Positions 21,216 to 23,065 of a DNA stretch of 23,065 bases are shown piece after piece. Numbering within the stretch: the stretch's first letter is position 1; every line of letters starts with the position of its first letter. Origin of the DNA: an uncultured Porphyromonas sp. (GTDB lineage: Bacteria; Bacteroidota; Bacteroidia; Bacteroidales; Porphyromonadaceae). The stretch spans positions 1 to 23,065 of the forward strand of contig NZ_CAJZFJ010000033.1 of assembly GCF_915070105.1 (NCBI RefSeq). The letters run 5' to 3'. The notes beneath the pieces are model-generated. The model did not search any database, had not been told where the DNA came from, and saw only the letters and a list, made by a program, of their open reading frames with translations. The position numbers and the translations under genes are program-made.

Positions 21216-23065
21216 ATGAAGGATATCTTGATGCTTATACGGCGGTTCATCGCCCCTAAATACAAGGGGCTACTTGCGCTGGCTGTCCTATTTAATATCT
21301 TCAGTGCGCTACTGAATCTCGTAGCCTTTGCCCTGGTGATGCCTATTCTGAATATACTCTTTCAGATAGAGGCACGGGTGACGACCTTTATTCCCTGGTC
21401 CTCGCTGGACCTGACCACACAGCAGGGCTGGGCAGATATACCCAAGACCATCAGCCACAACTTCAGCTACATCGTCTCGGAGCTGATAACGACCAAGGGG
21501 GCTTCCTATACCCTCGTCATACTAGGGGTCTACCTAATCCTGATGACCCTACTCAAGGTCGGAGCCACCTACCTCGGAGGCTTCTTCCTCATCCCACTAC
21601 GTACAGGGGTTGTCCGTGACCTACGTAATATGCTTAACCGCAAGATCCTCTCCCTGCCTCTCGGCTTCTTCAGCGACGAGCGCAAGGGGGATGTGATGGC
21701 TCGTATCACGGGGGATGTCGGTGCGGTCGAGAGCTCTGTGATGAGCTCTATTGACCTCCTGCTCAAGAATCCCATCATGATCCTTGTCTACCTCGGCTCT
21801 ATGCTCCTGATCAGCTGGCAGCTTACCCTCTTTGTCATCCTAGTCCTACCCGTGGCAGGTCTAGTGATGGGCCGTGTGGGTAAGTCCCTCAAGCGGTCAA
21901 GTCTGGAGGTGCAGAACCTCTCTGGGGAGCTCGTCAGCCAGATCGAGGAGACCCTAAGTGGGCTACGTATCATCAAGGCCTTTACGGCTGAGAGCTTTGT
22001 CGGTCGGCGCTTCGAGTCGCTTAATGAGCGACTACGTGGCTCGATCATCGCTGTGGGACGTCGTCAGCTCCTCGCACATCCGATGAGTGAGTTCCTCGGT
22101 ACGATAGCCATCGTGGTCGTCCTGTGGTATGGGGGATCGCTCATCCTCTCTCAGTCGAGCTCGATTACGGCCTCTTCCTTCATTTACTACCTCGTTATCT
22201 TCTATAGCCTCATCAATCCGCTCAAGGAGCTGAGCAAGGGCTTCTATGCTATTCGCAGTGGTATGGCCTCTATGGAGCGAGTAGACCGCATCCTGATGGC
22301 AGAGAATATGATCCGAGACCCAGAGTACCCACAGCCCGTGACCTTTGAGGAGGCGATCGAGCTACACAACGTCTCCTTCCGCTACGCTGAGGAGTGGGTG
22401 CTTCGGGAGGTCAATCTCAAGATACACAAGGGGCAGACCGTCGCTCTCGTCGGTCACTCAGGCTCGGGGAAGACCACGCTGGTGGATCTGATCCCACGCT
22501 TCTATGATGTCGTGGAGGGCTCGATCACCATCGATGGAGTGGATATACGGGATGTCGCCGTACAAGACCTTCGCCACCTGATGGGGAATGTGAACCAAGA
22601 CCCGATCCTCTTCAATGGCTCGGTGTATGATAATATCGCCTTCGGGATCGAGGATGCCTCCCTAGAGGCTGTCCGCCGAGCAGCTAGCGTCGCGCACGCT
22701 GATGAGTTCATCGATCTCCTCCCCGAGGGCTATCAGACCAATATCGGAGACCGAGGGGGCAAGCTCTCTGGGGGGCAACGACAGAGGCTCTCCATAGCAC
22801 GAGCTGTCTACAAGAATCCCCCTATACTGATCCTCGATGAGGCCACCTCTGCCCTCGACACCAAGAGCGAACGTCTCGTGCAGAGTGCCCTCGACCGCCT
22901 CATGTCCGGGCGTACGACCATCGTCATCGCCCACCGACTCTCCACGATCATCCATGCCGACCTGATCTGTGTCGTCGATGGGGGACGTATCGTCGAGCAG
23001 GGGACGCATGAGGAGCTCCTCGCCCTCAACGGGCACTATGCTCGCCTGCATGCTATACAGGTGAA
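21216..23065 (+). CDS. MsbA-type ABC exporter (fused membrane and ATPase domains), 3' end beyond window
   Basis: 616 codons are visible from ATG 21216 and the frame is still open at the edge, so the protein is nearly complete (family about 580-620). Half-transporter working as a homodimer in the inner membrane, of the lipid/multidrug exporter type. The membrane domain (about 15-320) has hydrophobic clusters near 15-45, 95-120, 188-218 and 285-320 and the coupling-helix region SLPLGFFSDERKGDVMARITGDV. The ATPase domain carries Walker A GHSGSGKTT (413-421), Q-loop NVNQDP, signature LSGGQ (517-521), Walker B ILILDE with D541 and catalytic E542, and H573 in IAHRLS. An extra periplasmic stretch of about 50 residues between TM1 and TM2 is longer than in E. 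coli MsbA. Substrate not determined; lipid A flipping is possible. Confidence 0.92.
   Translation, partial: MKDILMLIRRFIAPKYKGLLALAVLFNIFSALLNLVAFALVMPILNILFQIEARVTTFIPWSSLDLTTQQGWADIPKTISHNFSYIVSELITTKGASYTLVILGVYLILMTLLKVGATYLGGFFLIPLRTGVVRDLRNMLNRKILSLPLGFFSDERKGDVMARITGDVGAVESSVMSSIDLLLKNPIMILVYLGSMLLISWQLTLFVILVLPVAGLVMGRVGKSLKRSSLEVQNLSGELVSQIEETLSGLRIIKAFTAESFVGRRFESLNERLRGSIIAVGRRQLLAHPMSEFLGTIAIVVVLWYGGSLILSQSSSITASSFIYYLVIFYSLINPLKELSKGFYAIRSGMASMERVDRILMAENMIRDPEYPQPVTFEEAIELHNVSFRYAEEWVLREVNLKIHKGQTVALVGHSGSGKTTLVDLIPRFYDVVEGSITIDGVDIRDVAVQDLRHLMGNVNQDPILFNGSVYDNIAFGIEDASLEAVRRAASVAHADEFIDLLPEGYQTNIGDRGGKLSGGQRQRLSIARAVYKNPPILILDEATSALDTKSERLVQSALDRLMSGRTTIVIAHRLSTIIHADLICVVDGGRIVEQGTHEELLALNGHYARLHAIQV

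Overview
The window looks like chromosomal DNA from a Bacteroidota bacterium, most likely a Porphyromonas or close relative; the species cannot be fixed from sequence alone. The evidence is the gene content (secreted GH2 beta-galactosidase, amidase_3 + MCE pair, fimbrillin-like lipoproteins, LtaS-like sulfatase-fold enzyme), the repeated occurrence of the Bacteroidota -7 promoter element TAnnTTTG upstream of genes, the lack of strong Shine-Dalgarno sites, and a pair of MITE-like elements with an internal minisatellite resembling in design the BrickBuilt elements of P. gingivalis. A lacZ-type enzyme would fit a saccharolytic species better than P. gingivalis (inference).

Layout. Bases 1-6301 are read on the minus strand: a beta-galactosidase cut off by the left edge, then (in transcription order) a probable three-gene operon of N-acetylmuramoyl-L-alanine amidase, a single-pass MCE/MlaD-like protein and an extended SDR (NAD-dependent epimerase/dehydratase-like). 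Bases 6302-7599 are a 1.3 kb divergent intergenic region with the operon promoter, a doubtful 47-residue ORF and MITE-like copy 1. From 7600 everything is on the plus strand: an LtaS-like membrane enzyme; three related lipoproteins, the last two a tandem duplication; an outer-membrane beta-barrel candidate; an mscS-uvrB pair 3 bases apart; MITE-like copy 2 (opposite orientation to copy 1); and an MsbA-type ABC exporter running off the right edge.

Functionally the window is dominated by the cell envelope: peptidoglycan cleavage, MCE lipid-transport type protein, LtaS-like headgroup chemistry, lipid-flippase-like exporter, mechanosensitive channel and surface lipoproteins. uvrB is the only classical information-processing gene.

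The most interesting features are (i) the tandem lipoprotein genes at 12335-14128 and 14475-16265, which share a 776-base block with no difference at all while their C-terminal thirds have diverged, suggesting gene conversion of a constant N-terminal part with a variable exposed part; and (ii) two inverted copies of a ~0.35-0.4 kb element with imperfect terminal inverted repeats and 5 versus 3 copies of a 22-base unit. No tRNA, rRNA, CRISPR array, transposase or reverse transcriptase was seen.
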